DNA of 64,000 nt from Microbacterium phyllosphaerae (lineage in GTDB: Bacteria > Actinomycetota > Actinomycetes > Actinomycetales > Microbacteriaceae): NCBI RefSeq assembly GCF_017876435.1, contig NZ_JAGIOA010000001.1, forward strand, positions 1,922,001-1,986,000. Direction: 5' to 3'. Positions within the stretch are counted from its first letter, which is position 1. Every line of letters begins with the position of its first letter. A model generated the notes under the pieces. That model worked only from the letters and a program-made list of their open reading frames with translations. It was not told the origin of the DNA and did not search any database. A program made the position numbers and the translations under genes. Shown in pieces: positions 11,460 to 20,321 of this stretch.

Positions 11460-11777
11460 ATGACGGGTTACCGTTCAGACGTACCGGAGAACTGGTTCGT
11501 CGATCCGATCAACCTCGGTGTTCCCGGGGTCCGGAAGGTCGAGGCCGACGACGACAACGCTCTCGCCTGGCAGAGCGACGCGCTGTGCTCCCAGACCGAC
11601 CCCGAGGCATTCTTCCCCGAGAAGGGCGGATCGACCCGTGATGCCAAGCGCATCTGCACGTCGTGCGATGTGCGCGGCGAGTGCCTCGAATACGCGCTCA
11701 ACAACGATGAGCGCTTCGGCATCTGGGGCGGCCTCTCGGAACGCGAGCGCCGCAAGCTCAAGCGCCAGGCCAGCTGA
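11460..11777 (+). CDS. whiB2: WhiB-family iron-sulfur transcription factor, WhiB2/WhmD type
   Basis: 105 residues. The [4Fe-4S] ligands are C43, C66, C69 and C75, followed by the family turn GIWGG at 87-91 and a basic C-terminus RERRKLKR. The N-terminal block ENWFVDPINLGVPGVRKVEA and FFPEKGGSTRDAKRIC are characteristic of WhiB2/WhmD and not of WhiB1. WhmD is needed for septation and division in mycobacteria. ATG 11460 has GGAG at 11450-11453; an in-frame TTG at 11448 is a less likely alternative. The protein probably acts by binding the housekeeping sigma factor at target promoters. Confidence 0.93.
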   Translation: MTGYRSDVPENWFVDPINLGVPGVRKVEADDDNALAWQSDALCSQTDPEAFFPEKGGSTRDAKRICTSCDVRGECLEYALNNDERFGIWGGLSERERRKLKRQAS

Positions 11778-11853
11778 CCTCGTTCACAGCTTCGCGGCCA
11801 CGCCGCGAGCGGTGGCCGGTGGAATACCGCACCGCGCATAGGCTGACCAGGTC

Positions 11854-14800
11854 ATGCCAGCCCGAGTTCACGCAATCATCGTCGCGCGCCCCGGTTCTTC
11901 CGCCCGCGCTCAGCTGCTCCGCACTCTGGACGCGCTGCGTTCCCAGACCACGCCACCGGCCGTGATCACGCTGGTGATGTGCGGCGACGCCGCGTCGGCT
12001 CGTGAGAGCGAGACGGTCGGCGCCGCGGTGGAGGGGATCATCCAGGCGCGGGCGCACACCTCTTTCGCAGATGCGATCGAGCTGGCGCGACCGAGGATCG
12101 CGGAGGGCAGCGCCGTCTGGCTGCTGGCCCAGGACACCGCGCCGCATCGGCGGGCCCTCGAGCGGCTCGTGGGCACGCTCGAGCGGTCACCGTCCGCCGC
12201 GATCGTCGCCCCGAAGCTCGTGCACACCGACAACGACCGTGAGATCGTCTCGCTCGGTGTGACCATGACCGCCCTCGGGCGCTCGGTCGAGCTGGCGTCG
12301 GGGGAACTCGATCAGGGGCAGCACGACGGCGGTGACGATGTGCTCGGGGCAGACATCCGAGGCATGCTGATCCGGGCCGAGGTCCGCGACCCGCTCCGGC
12401 CGGATCCGGCATTGGCCGGCGCGGATCAGGGGCTCGATCTGGGAGTCCGGGCGCGGCTCGGCGGCGGTCGCGTCGTCCTCGCGCCGTCTGCTCGGATCGC
12501 GGTGTCGCCGGACGGCCCCGCCGCTCTTCCGGCCGGCCGCAGTCGAAGGGCGTTCGTCACCAGGCTCGCCCAGCTGCACCGACGCCTCGCTTACGCTCCC
12601 GCGATCGCAGTGCCCCTGCACTGGCTGACTCTGCTGCCGCTCGCGCTCTGGCGATCGGTGACGCATCTGATCGGCAAGCGCCCGGAAGCCGTCGCGCCGG
12701 AGTGGGGTGCGGCGGTGACCGCGATGTTCCGCTTCGGTGCCATCGCGCGCTCGCGTCAGAGCATCCGCGCCTTCCGCACGTCGAGCTGGTCGAGCATCTC
12801 CCCGCTCAGGGTGAGTCGGCAGGACCTGCACCGGAGGCTCGACGATGGCCACGGCAGTGAGGGAGGCGCCGTCAGCGAGCTGCGGTTCTTCTCGGGCGGC
12901 GGAGCCTGGGCGGTGCTCGCAGCCCTCGTCGTGAGTATCGCCACATTCACCACGATCCTCGCCTGGCCGGTGCTCGGAGGCGGCGCGCTGCTTCCGCTGC
13001 GCACCACTGTCGCGGCGCTGTGGAGCGACGCCGCGTGGGGGCTCCGTGGTCTCGGTGCAGACGTCATCGGACCCGCTGACCCCTTCGCGGCCGTCATCGC
13101 GGTTCTCGGATCCCTGTGGCCCGCTGCGCCGTCGTTCGCGCTGGTGCTGCTGTGGATCCTCGCGCTGCCCCTGGCCGTGCTGGGCGGATGGTTCGCCGCG
13201 ACGCGTGTGACGGATCGGGCGGGCCTGCGCATCTTCGCGGGGATCGTCTGGGCGCTCGCGCCCACGTTCCTCACCGCCCTGGTGGACGGGCGACCCACCG
13301 GGGTGCTCGTGCACCTCCTGCTGCCGTGGCTGTTCCATGCCGCGGTCGTCGCCCATCGTTCCTGGGGCGCTGCCGGAGCGGCATCCCTGCTCTTCGCGGC
13401 CGTCACCGCCTGCGCACCCTCGCTCGCTCCCGCGCTCCTGCTCCTGTGGGTCGTGGCGCTCGGCATCACTCTCGCCGGTGCCCGCATCCGCGGAGCCGTC
13501 CGTCTGCTCTGGGTGCCGGTGCCCGCCGCGATGCTCTTCGCGCCGCTGGTGCTCTGGCAGCTGACCCACGGCAGCCTCATCGCGGTGCTGGCCGATCCCG
13601 GATCCGTCTGGGCGGGCCCCTCCGCGGCGGCGGATGCGGCAGGCAGGCTCGCACTCGCCTCGGGATTCCCCACCGAGGGGATGGCCGGCTGGGCGTCGCT
13701 GCTCGGGGCCGAGCTCGCCCCGTGGGCCGGTGTGCTGCTGGCGCCGCTCGCGCTGCTGGCTCTGGTCTCGTCGGTCGCTCCGCGTTGGCGCGCCGGGATC
13801 ACCCTCCTGGTCGTCGCTCTCTGCGGGCTCGCGACGGCGTTCCTCGCGGTCGGCATCACCGTCTCGTTCGCCGAGGGGGTGCCCGTCGCGATCTGGCCGG
13901 GGGCGGGGCTGAGTCTTGCGTGGATCGGAGTGACGGGCGCCGCCCTGGTGACGCTCGACACGGCGCTGACGATGCCGCGGGTCCGCGTGCTCAGCGCCGC
14001 GGTCGCCGGCCTGGCGGTCACGGTGTGCGCGGTTCCGGCGCTCGCAGCCTTCCACTACTCCGATGCGTCGGCGCTCCGAGACGGTCCGGTGTCGACTCTG
14101 CCCGCGTACGTGGCTGCGCAGGCGGGCGACGACAGGCCCATCGGGACGCTCGTCCTCACGCCGCAGAACGACGGCGGGCTCGCGACCGAAGTCGCCTGGG
14201 GTGGCAGCGAGACCCTGGGCGCACAGACCACGATGCTCTCCACGGCGACCGAACTCCAGGGCACCGATCTGACGACGCTGGCGGTCGACCTGCTCTCGGC
14301 GCGTGACTTCGACGCGGCGGGCGAGCTGGGAGACGAAGGCATCGCCTATGTGCTGCTCGCCAAGGTGTCGGACGACGAGTCCGATCGAGCTCGGATGCTG
14401 CGCACGGAGGCAGTGACGTCACTCGACCAGCGTGCGGGTTTCGTGCAGGCAGGGAAGACCGATCGCGGTGTGCTCTACCGGCTCGAAGCCGAGGCGTCGC
14501 CGCGTGCCGATCTCTCGCCCGCGCAGCAGGCGACAGCGCGGCTCGCGATCACTCTCCAGCTCGTGCTGGTCTTCGCCGCCCTGCTGCTGTCGGTCCCGAC
14601 GCGCGCATCCAGGCGCGCCGCCCGCGCGAAATCGCGCATCGTGGGGCGCGCCGCGGATGAGCCGCTCGTGCTGTCGCGGCATCCGGAGGATCGCGACGAC
14701 CATGATCATCCGGAAGCGCCATCCGGGGCGGTATCGCCGGCCGTCGAGACGACGGACCGCGCGGCCGACGAGGCGGTGACGGAGGTTCCGGAGGAATCGA

Positions 14801-15126
14801 CGGCTGCCGAGGTCGCGCCGGATGCAGGGCTCGACTCCGAACCCGCCGGCGAGTCCGAATCGACGGGCGAGTCCGAATCGACGGGCGAGTCCGAACCGGC
14901 AGGCGAGTCCGAATCGACGGGCGAGTCCGAACCCGTAGGCGAGTCCGAGTCCGTCGGCGATTCCGATCTTCCCGTCGCGTCCGATGACGAAGCGCCGCCG
15001 ACTGACGGCGCTGAACCTCAGTCGGCCGCGCACGAGGCGGCGGAGCGCGATGCCCCGACGGCGGACGAGAGTGAGCAGTCGACAGCAGATCTTTCCCGCG
15101 ACGAAGACGAGGAGGAACGACGATGA
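11854..15126 (+). CDS. Large membrane glycosyltransferase (GT2-like N-terminus) with acidic repeat tail
   Basis: 1090 residues. Residues 1 to about 230 resemble a family 2 glycosyltransferase (VHAIIVARPG, QTTPPAVITLV, VWLLAQDTAPHRRALERLV, SAAIVAPKLVH), although I do not see a clean DxD. From about residue 245 to 910 there are many hydrophobic helices with extracytoplasmic loops. The C-terminal 130 residues are cytoplasmic or extended, acidic and repetitive, with seven 6-residue GESExx-like units. The gene overlaps the DUF5719 gene by ATGA and follows whiB2, an arrangement I know from other actinobacteria. TAGGCT (11839-11844) predicts a leader of only 2-3 bases. Likely transfers a sugar to a cell-surface lipid or protein; substrate unknown. 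Confidence 0.75.
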   Translation: MPARVHAIIVARPGSSARAQLLRTLDALRSQTTPPAVITLVMCGDAASARESETVGAAVEGIIQARAHTSFADAIELARPRIAEGSAVWLLAQDTAPHRRALERLVGTLERSPSAAIVAPKLVHTDNDREIVSLGVTMTALGRSVELASGELDQGQHDGGDDVLGADIRGMLIRAEVRDPLRPDPALAGADQGLDLGVRARLGGGRVVLAPSARIAVSPDGPAALPAGRSRRAFVTRLAQLHRRLAYAPAIAVPLHWLTLLPLALWRSVTHLIGKRPEAVAPEWGAAVTAMFRFGAIARSRQSIRAFRTSSWSSISPLRVSRQDLHRRLDDGHGSEGGAVSELRFFSGGGAWAVLAALVVSIATFTTILAWPVLGGGALLPLRTTVAALWSDAAWGLRGLGADVIGPADPFAAVIAVLGSLWPAAPSFALVLLWILALPLAVLGGWFAATRVTDRAGLRIFAGIVWALAPTFLTALVDGRPTGVLVHLLLPWLFHAAVVAHRSWGAAGAASLLFAAVTACAPSLAPALLLLWVVALGITLAGARIRGAVRLLWVPVPAAMLFAPLVLWQLTHGSLIAVLADPGSVWAGPSAAADAAGRLALASGFPTEGMAGWASLLGAELAPWAGVLLAPLALLALVSSVAPRWRAGITLLVVALCGLATAFLAVGITVSFAEGVPVAIWPGAGLSLAWIGVTGAALVTLDTALTMPRVRVLSAAVAGLAVTVCAVPALAAFHYSDASALRDGPVSTLPAYVAAQAGDDRPIGTLVLTPQNDGGLATEVAWGGSETLGAQTTMLSTATELQGTDLTTLAVDLLSARDFDAAGELGDEGIAYVLLAKVSDDESDRARMLRTEAVTSLDQRAGFVQAGKTDRGVLYRLEAEASPRADLSPAQQATARLAITLQLVLVFAALLLSVPTRASRRAARAKSRIVGRAADEPLVLSRHPEDRDDHDHPEAPSGAVSPAVETTDRAADEAVTEVPEESTAAEVAPDAGLDSEPAGESESTGESESTGESEPAGESESTGESEPVGESESVGDSDLPVASDDEAPPTDGAEPQSAAHEAAERDAPTADESEQSTADLSRDEDEEERR
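14833..14958 (+). repeat. Seven tandem 18-bp repeats encoding GESExx units
   Basis: Units of 18 bases (consensus GAGTCCGAATCGACGGGC) lie head to tail in frame and encode six-residue repeats (ESESTG or ESEPAG). Three units are identical, so the copy number is likely to vary between strains. Confidence 0.85.
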
Positions 15127-16505
15127 GCACGAACCGTGCATTCCGAGTCGCCGCCACGGGCGCGCGAGTACTGACCGGGACCGTCGTCGCCGCTGCGTGC
15201 GTGGTCGGAGTCGTGGTCGCCATCGCCTCGCCGTGGCCCACCGTCGCTCACGGGCCCGCGCAGGCCCAGGTCACGCCTCTTCCCGGAGACACCGTTCTCG
15301 TGTGCAACGGAGACTTCCGGGCGATCGGCCGGAATCCGTCCGCGTCGCTCGAGATGGTGTCGGCCGCGACCCCGAAGCTGACCGTCGACGGGTCGTCCGG
15401 ACGCCCCGAGTCCGATGCACTCCCGGCGAAGGACCTCGCCGACGGCGGATCCGCGCAACGTCTGGTCGGAGTCGTCGAGGGGAGGGAGGCACCGCGCATC
15501 GGTGCGACCGAGTCGGTCGCCCTCGACGAAGACGACCTGTTCGGACTCGCGGCTGCCCCCTGCCGTCCGGCCAGCATCGAGTCGTGGCTCGTCGGTGGCA
15601 CGGTGGAGACCGGAACCGAAGATCTGATCGTCCTCACGAATCCCGGCGTCGTACCCTCGACGGTGACGCTGGGCCTCTACGGCTCTGTCCGAGCCTCGAG
15701 CACGGTCATCGTCCCCGCGCAGTCGCAGGTCGCGCTCCCGCTCACCTCGATCGCCGCGGGGTCGGACTACCCCGTCGTGAAGGTCACGGCGACGGGGTCG
15801 CCAGTGAGAGCCGTGCTGCAGTCCTCCCTCACGCGGACGCTCGATCCTGCCGGCGTCGACCTGCAGGACGCCGTGGCGGCACCCCAGAGACATCCCGTGC
15901 TGCCCGGCATCCGGGTTTTCGAGAACGACGGGGACAATTCCGACATGGCCGTCGTCCGATTGTTCTCTCCGGGCGCCGACGCGCAAGCCGTCGTCACACT
16001 CAGCGAGGTCGGGTCGTCTGCGACGGCCGCAGAACTGACGGTGCCGCTCGCCGCCGATGAGCCCACCGAGCTGTCGCTCTCGACGCTGCCGCCGGGGGAG
16101 TACACGGCGCGCATCGAGTCAGACGCACCCGTGCTGTCGGCGGTCCGACAACAGGACGGTGAAGGTCCCGAGACCGATTTCGCCTGGGTGCTGCCCGCAC
16201 CCGACGTGGAGGACGAGGTCTACGTCGCGGTTCCTGCGGGTCCTGTTCCCCGACTCGTGCTCGTGAACAGCGAGGAGTCCGACGCCTCCGTGAAGGTGCA
16301 GCCCGTCGGCGGAGGAGATCCCATCGAGGTCACGGTGCCGGCCGGTTCTTCGACGAAGGTCACGGTGAAATCCCGCACGGTCTACTCGATGACGACGTCC
16401 GGGCCGATCCATGCATCGTTGACGATGACGGCGGCGGGTGCCCTCGCCGTCTGGCCGGTATGGCCCGCGGTCGGAGCCCAGCAGAGCATCACCGTCTATC
16501 CCTGA
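15123..16505 (+). CDS. DUF5719 family exported protein
   Basis: 460 residues. An N-terminal hydrophobic segment (about 10-40) serves as signal peptide or anchor; the remainder is a beta-rich extracytoplasmic protein with blocks such as ESWLVGGTVETGTEDLIVLTNPG and SQVALPLTSIAAGSDYPVVKV, which fit the DUF5719 pattern of tandem beta domains. It begins inside the stop codon of the 1090-residue membrane glycosyltransferase gene (ATGA), and the two are nearly always neighbours in actinobacteria as far as I recall, so they probably form one functional unit at the outer membrane face. No catalytic residues are recognised; its biochemical role is unknown. Confidence 0.8.
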   Translation: MSTNRAFRVAATGARVLTGTVVAAACVVGVVVAIASPWPTVAHGPAQAQVTPLPGDTVLVCNGDFRAIGRNPSASLEMVSAATPKLTVDGSSGRPESDALPAKDLADGGSAQRLVGVVEGREAPRIGATESVALDEDDLFGLAAAPCRPASIESWLVGGTVETGTEDLIVLTNPGVVPSTVTLGLYGSVRASSTVIVPAQSQVALPLTSIAAGSDYPVVKVTATGSPVRAVLQSSLTRTLDPAGVDLQDAVAAPQRHPVLPGIRVFENDGDNSDMAVVRLFSPGADAQAVVTLSEVGSSATAAELTVPLAADEPTELSLSTLPPGEYTARIESDAPVLSAVRQQDGEGPETDFAWVLPAPDVEDEVYVAVPAGPVPRLVLVNSEESDASVKVQPVGGGDPIEVTVPAGSSTKVTVKSRTVYSMTTSGPIHASLTMTAAGALAVWPVWPAVGAQQSITVYP

Positions 16506-16535
16506 CGAGATCATACGGCCGCTGCGGGCTCGACC

Positions 16536-16961
16536 TCAGTGGTCGTGCCCGCCGAGGTCCCAGGGCTCACGACCGACGTACTCTGCTGCGGCTCGGAAGA
16601 CCGCGCTCTCGATCGCCATCCGCCGGTGGGAACCGTCGTCGTGACCGGGCGGGAGCAACCGCTCGATCGGCAGGCGGAAGAGCACGATCCGCTGCTTCTC
16701 ATGGTCGAGATGCCAGCGGGGCACCTCGTCGGTCGCCTCGAACGCGGGCATCGCCCCGATCTCGAATCGCACGTCCTGCAGCTCCGGCCAGGTGCCGCGG
16801 AGGAACTCCACAGCTGTGCCGACGGTGAGGTCGAACCGATCGATGCGACCGTCGAGCGGTGCCAGCGGAGGGCGAACGACCTCGCTGCGTCCGAGACGCC
16901 CGTGTCGTCCGTGCCTGGCTCCGCGACGTGGCGCGGCGGAGGTGCGGGGGCGACGGGGCAT
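16536..16961 (-). CDS. Metallopeptidase-family protein lacking HExxH
   Basis: 141 residues. Basic, Arg/His-rich N-terminus of about 30 residues, then a compact domain beginning RIDRFDLTVGTAVEFLRGTWPELQDV and ending RRMAIESAVFRAAAEYVGREPWDL. It corresponds to the small zincin-like proteins that actinobacterial annotation calls metallopeptidase family, but at the position where HExxHxxG is expected it reads IESAVFRAAAEYVG, with no histidines. It is therefore probably not a functional zinc protease. ATG 16961 has TAGACT ending 6 bases upstream on this strand. Diverges from the DUF3499 gene. Confidence 0.75.
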   Translation of the reverse strand: MPRRPRTSAAPRRGARHGRHGRLGRSEVVRPPLAPLDGRIDRFDLTVGTAVEFLRGTWPELQDVRFEIGAMPAFEATDEVPRWHLDHEKQRIVLFRLPIERLLPPGHDDGSHRRMAIESAVFRAAAEYVGREPWDLGGHDH

Positions 16962-17041
16962 AGCGAAAGTCTAGGCCGAGTCTGCGCGGTCGGGCGGCGC
17001 GGCATCCGCTCGTCTTCCGAACGGGGCGTAGCCTGACGGGG

Positions 17042-17248
17042 ATGGACGGAAGACTCTGCTCGAAGGTCGGCTGCGCGCGAGAAGCCGTGGCGACGCTCAC
17101 CTATGACTACGGCGACCAGATGGCGGCGCTGGGGCCGCTCGGCATCGCCAACCACCCGCACGCACACGATCTGTGCGCGGCGCACGCGGACCGGCTCTCG
17201 GTACCCGCCGGCTGGCTGGTCGTGCGGCACGAGGCGCTGCGCGCCTGA
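17042..17248 (+). CDS. DUF3499 family protein, putative zinc-binding
   Basis: 68 residues. C6 and C11 (CSKVGC) plus a later HxxxLCAAH segment form a likely zinc knuckle, as in the DUF3499 family (Rv3258c in M. tuberculosis). TYDYGDQMAALGPL is the conserved central strand region. Function unknown. ATG 17042 follows TAGCCT (17029-17034) by 7 bases. Monocistronic, with a hairpin just after the stop codon. Confidence 0.88.
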   Translation: MDGRLCSKVGCAREAVATLTYDYGDQMAALGPLGIANHPHAHDLCAAHADRLSVPAGWLVVRHEALRA

Positions 17249-17260
17249 TCTGACCGGAAC

Positions 17261-17280
17261 AGCGGCGCGGACACGCCGCT
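17261..17280 (+). terminator. Hairpin after the DUF3499 gene
   Basis: AGCGGCG and CGCCGCT pair in a 7-bp stem around a 6-base loop, followed by CTTCG. It separates the DUF3499 gene from the downstream efflux operon. Confidence 0.45.
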
Positions 17281-17357
17281 CTTCGCCCCGGACGGTTCGC
17301 GCTTCCGGGCTACGCTGACCGCGGATGCGCCAGGGCGGCGCCGCCGGAGAGGCAGCC

Positions 17358-18284
17358 GTGATCGTCTGGCGACGCTGGATCTTCCCCCTTCTGCTCGTGC
17401 TCGTGTTCGGAGCGTGTGCAGCGGCTCTCGTGAAGATCGCGTTCTTCCCCGATCGCACCGAGGCAGTCGTCAGCCCGGAGGCGTCGATCACGGATCCGAT
17501 CGTCGCGGTCGAGCGAGGCTCCGTCGTGAACGCCCTCTCGCTCAGCGGCAATGTCGCCCGAGACGATGTGTTCCCCGTGCGCACGGAGATCAACGGCACC
17601 GTGCTCGCCGTGCATGTGGCGGAGGGCGCGACCGTCACCGCGGGACAGAAGCTGTTCACGATCAGACAGGACGAGCCGAGGAAGGACATCGAAGTCGTCG
17701 CGCCCGAAGCCGGCGACGTCTCGGAGATCGCCCTCGTGAAGGGGCAGATGACCTCGGCAGGGACGGAGACCTACACGCTGACCCCGGCGCGCTATCACCT
17801 GCTCGCGACGGTGGAGCCCGTGCAGCTGTATCGACTGGTGAACGCACCCGCAGAAGCATCCGTGAGCATCGCCGGAGGACCCGCGCCGTTCTCCTGCACC
17901 GGTGTGCGGGTGCAGGTGAGCGCGGAGGGCACGGCGAGCGTGCGCTGCGCCGTCCCTGCCGATCAGGTCGTGTTCGCCGGTCTGCCGGCGACCATCGACC
18001 TAGCGCTCGGGCAGGTCGACGACGCGCTGGTCGTGCCGGTCACGGCTGTTCAGGGTGGCGCGGGCACCGGAAACGTCTGGGTGGATGCCGGTGACGGCGC
18101 CGATCCCGAAGAGAGAGCGGTGACGCTCGGGGTGAACGACGGTGCCATGGTCGAGGTCGTCTCCGGACTCGAAGAGGGCGAGTCGATCAGACAGTTTGTG
18201 CCCGGCTTCGTCGCTCCGGTCGAGGAGGTCTGCTACGAGATCGAACCCGGTGTCGAGCAGTGCGACAGCGGGTCCAGCTGGTGA
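17358..18284 (+). CDS. Periplasmic-adaptor-like subunit of a MacAB-type ABC system
   Basis: 308 residues with one N-terminal transmembrane segment (about 5-27). The region ALSLSGNVARDDVFPVRTEI, GTVLAVHVAEGATVTAGQKL and a later AGDVSEIALVKGQM form the two halves of a biotinyl-lipoyl-like domain, followed by beta-barrel domains, as in HlyD/MacA adaptors. In Gram-positives such adaptors work with a MacB-like permease in the membrane and not with an outer-membrane channel. GTG 17358 is chosen because GGAGAGG precedes it by 5 bases; an in-frame ATG at 17325 behind TACGCT (17311-17316) is the alternative. It overlaps the ATPase gene by GTGA. Confidence 0.82.
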   Translation: MIVWRRWIFPLLLVLVFGACAAALVKIAFFPDRTEAVVSPEASITDPIVAVERGSVVNALSLSGNVARDDVFPVRTEINGTVLAVHVAEGATVTAGQKLFTIRQDEPRKDIEVVAPEAGDVSEIALVKGQMTSAGTETYTLTPARYHLLATVEPVQLYRLVNAPAEASVSIAGGPAPFSCTGVRVQVSAEGTASVRCAVPADQVVFAGLPATIDLALGQVDDALVVPVTAVQGGAGTGNVWVDAGDGADPEERAVTLGVNDGAMVEVVSGLEEGESIRQFVPGFVAPVEEVCYEIEPGVEQCDSGSSW

Positions 18285-19084
18285 CCCTCGTCGCACTGAC
18301 GGACGTCACGAAGAGCGTGCGTCTGCCGAACGACTCCCAGTTGGAGATCCTGCGGGGGATCACGCTGGAAGTGAGCTCCGGCGACCACGTCTCGATCGTC
18401 GGCAGATCGGGGTCGGGTAAATCGACGCTGCTCAACATCCTCGGAATGCTCGACGCACCCACAAGCGGTTCCGTCGCGTTCGAGGGGCGCGAGGTGCGGC
18501 GGATGCGATCGGGGCGGCTCGACCGCCTGCGAGGAGACAACGTCGGTTTCGTGTTCCAGCAGTTCAACCTGCTGCCCGGACGCACCGCGCTCGACAACGT
18601 CATGATGCCGCTCGGGCACGCCAGGGGTCGTCTTTTTTGGAACCGGCGCCGGATCGCGGCCGACATGCTCGAGCGCGTCGGACTAGGCCATCGGATCGAG
18701 CAGATCGCCGATCGGCTCTCCGGTGGCGAGCAGCAGCGGGTCGCGATCGCCAGAGCGCTCGTGCGCAGCCCCGTGCTGATCCTCGCCGATGAGCCGACCG
18801 GTGCCCTCGACATCGACACCGGAGCGTCCGTGATGTCCCTCCTGGATGAGGTCGCCACCGAGACTTCGGCGGCACTGGTGACCATCACCCATGATCTGCA
18901 CGTCGCGGCTCGCGCCCGTCGCCACTACCGGCTCGACGGTGGAATCCTCGAGACCGCCGACCTCAGTCGTGCTTTCGAAGCCTCGACTCTCGCGGCGGCT
19001 GTCCCGTCCGCTTCGGCTGTCCCGTCCGGATCCGCTCCCGCTGTCGCCGCGGCGCCGCTGACCCGTCGGGGGGCCGCGTCGTGA
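18281..19084 (+). CDS. ABC transporter ATP-binding protein (MacB/LolD type)
   Basis: 267 residues. Walker A GRSGSGKST (41-49), Q-loop QQFNLL, signature LSGGEQQRVAIARAL, Walker B LILADEPTGALD and switch histidine in TITHDLH are all intact. The architecture matches the MacB/LolD/FtsE group that powers mechanotransmission permeases. After the nucleotide-binding domain there is an odd C-terminal tail of about 35 residues that is rich in Ala, Ser, Pro and Val. The start GTG lies in the stop codon of the adaptor gene, and its own stop overlaps the permease start (GTGA), so the three proteins are made together. Confidence 0.9.
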   Translation: MTLVALTDVTKSVRLPNDSQLEILRGITLEVSSGDHVSIVGRSGSGKSTLLNILGMLDAPTSGSVAFEGREVRRMRSGRLDRLRGDNVGFVFQQFNLLPGRTALDNVMMPLGHARGRLFWNRRRIAADMLERVGLGHRIEQIADRLSGGEQQRVAIARALVRSPVLILADEPTGALDIDTGASVMSLLDEVATETSAALVTITHDLHVAARARRHYRLDGGILETADLSRAFEASTLAAAVPSASAVPSGSAPAVAAAPLTRRGAAS

Positions 19085-20295
19085 CCGGTATCCTCGGCGC
19101 TCTCGCGGACGCCTGGGCCGAGATCCGCGTGCACAAGCTGCGCGTGCTGCTCAGCCTGATCGGGATCGCCGTGTCGGTGGCGGCGCTCACCGGTGTGGTC
19201 GCACTCTCGGAGTATCAGCGTCAGTTCCAGACGGAGCAGTCCGACCGATTCGGTGGACGCGCAGCGACCCTGGTCGTCGGCATCACCGCCGAGGACGGGA
19301 CGCCGGTCGACCCCGATGCCTTCGACGAGCGGTTCACCCGGGCCGCCGAACGGTTCGGGTTCAGCCATACGGCCAGGATCGCGCAGGGCATGGTGGTGCC
19401 CGTGCAGCTTCCTGACGGCATCGTCGACGTCAACTCCCGACTGATCGATCCGCTCTACTCCCAGATCCACCGGGAGCAGCTACTCGAAGGCAGATGGCTG
19501 CGGGACGACGACGTAGAGGCGCTGTCGCCACCCGTCGTGATCACGGAGGCGCTGTGGGATCGCATCGGACGGGTGCCGCTTCCGCAGCATCCGACGCTCA
19601 CCCTCGCGGGTCCTGCGGGAGGGACGTATCAGGTGGTGGGAGTGGTGCCTCGACAGGGCCTCGGTGACGAAGAGCTTCGCGTCGACATCCTCTACGACGC
19701 CTATCGCGCGCGCGTCGACGCACTGCCGGAGGGAGCCTGGCCGCAGTACGAGATCTGGCTCGACACGGCGCAGGTCGATGAGATCGCCCCTGTGCTCGCG
19801 ATGGATCTGCGCGCGGGGCTCCCGGAAGGTCAGATCGTCTCGGTCAGCCGCTCCGACTGGGCGGCGCAGCCCGGTGCCCTGGACGCACAGGCGACCTTCG
19901 AGATGGTGACGGGCGGGATCGCCGCGGTGATCCTCGCGCTCGGTGCGCTGAGTCTCATCAACATCCAGTTGGTCGCGATGCGGCAGCGTGTGCGGGAGAT
20001 CGGAGTGCGCCGCGCATTCGGGGCGACCTCGGGGCGGGTGTTCTTCTCGGTTCTGCTCGAGAGCCTCGTCGCCACGACCGTCGCAGGGCTCGTCGGCATC
20101 GCGATCGTCGTGGCGGTGCTGCGCTCGGAATGGGTCGTGACCTCGTTGTTCTACGGGATCCAGGACATCCCGCCGTTCCCCATGCGCGCCGCTTTCGTCG
20201 GCCTCGCGGCCTCGATCGTGGTGGGCGCCGTCGCCGGTTTCATCCCCGCTCTCGTCGCGCTGCGGGTGAAGGTGATCGACGCGATCCGGTTCTGA
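19081..20295 (+). CDS. MacB-like ABC permease (FtsX domain)
   Basis: 404 residues: one N-terminal helix (about 20-42), an extracytoplasmic MacB periplasmic-core-like domain of roughly 220 residues, then three C-terminal helices beginning ATFEMVTGGIAAVILALGALSLINI with the FtsX-family segment RQRVREIGVRRAFGATSGRVFFSVLLESL. Such permeases couple ATP hydrolysis to work outside the membrane, for example export of peptides, antibiotics or lipoproteins. Substrate unknown. It is the last gene of the adaptor-ATPase-permease operon; a hairpin follows at 20296-20315. Confidence 0.88.
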   Translation: MTGILGALADAWAEIRVHKLRVLLSLIGIAVSVAALTGVVALSEYQRQFQTEQSDRFGGRAATLVVGITAEDGTPVDPDAFDERFTRAAERFGFSHTARIAQGMVVPVQLPDGIVDVNSRLIDPLYSQIHREQLLEGRWLRDDDVEALSPPVVITEALWDRIGRVPLPQHPTLTLAGPAGGTYQVVGVVPRQGLGDEELRVDILYDAYRARVDALPEGAWPQYEIWLDTAQVDEIAPVLAMDLRAGLPEGQIVSVSRSDWAAQPGALDAQATFEMVTGGIAAVILALGALSLINIQLVAMRQRVREIGVRRAFGATSGRVFFSVLLESLVATTVAGLVGIAIVVAVLRSEWVVTSLFYGIQDIPPFPMRAAFVGLAASIVVGAVAGFIPALVALRVKVIDAIRF

Positions 20296-20315
20296 CGCGC
20301 ATCTCGCGATGCGCG
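20296..20315. terminator. Hairpin between convergent genes
   Basis: CGCGCATC and GATGCGCG form a perfect 8-bp stem with loop TCGC, placed between the convergent permease and RDD genes. Confidence 0.5.
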
Positions 20316-20321
20316 AAAGGA

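Noticed and set aside
12187..14055. Long minus-strand frame inside the large glycosyltransferase gene
   Set aside because: Low-complexity Arg/Glu/Gly protein without domains; the sense frame is coupled to DUF5719 and has clear membrane helices.
17325..17357. Leaderless ATG start of the MacA-like gene at 17325
   Set aside because: TACGCT is 8 bases upstream, but GGAGAGG ahead of GTG 17358 and the family N-terminus favour the shorter form; kept as an alternative.
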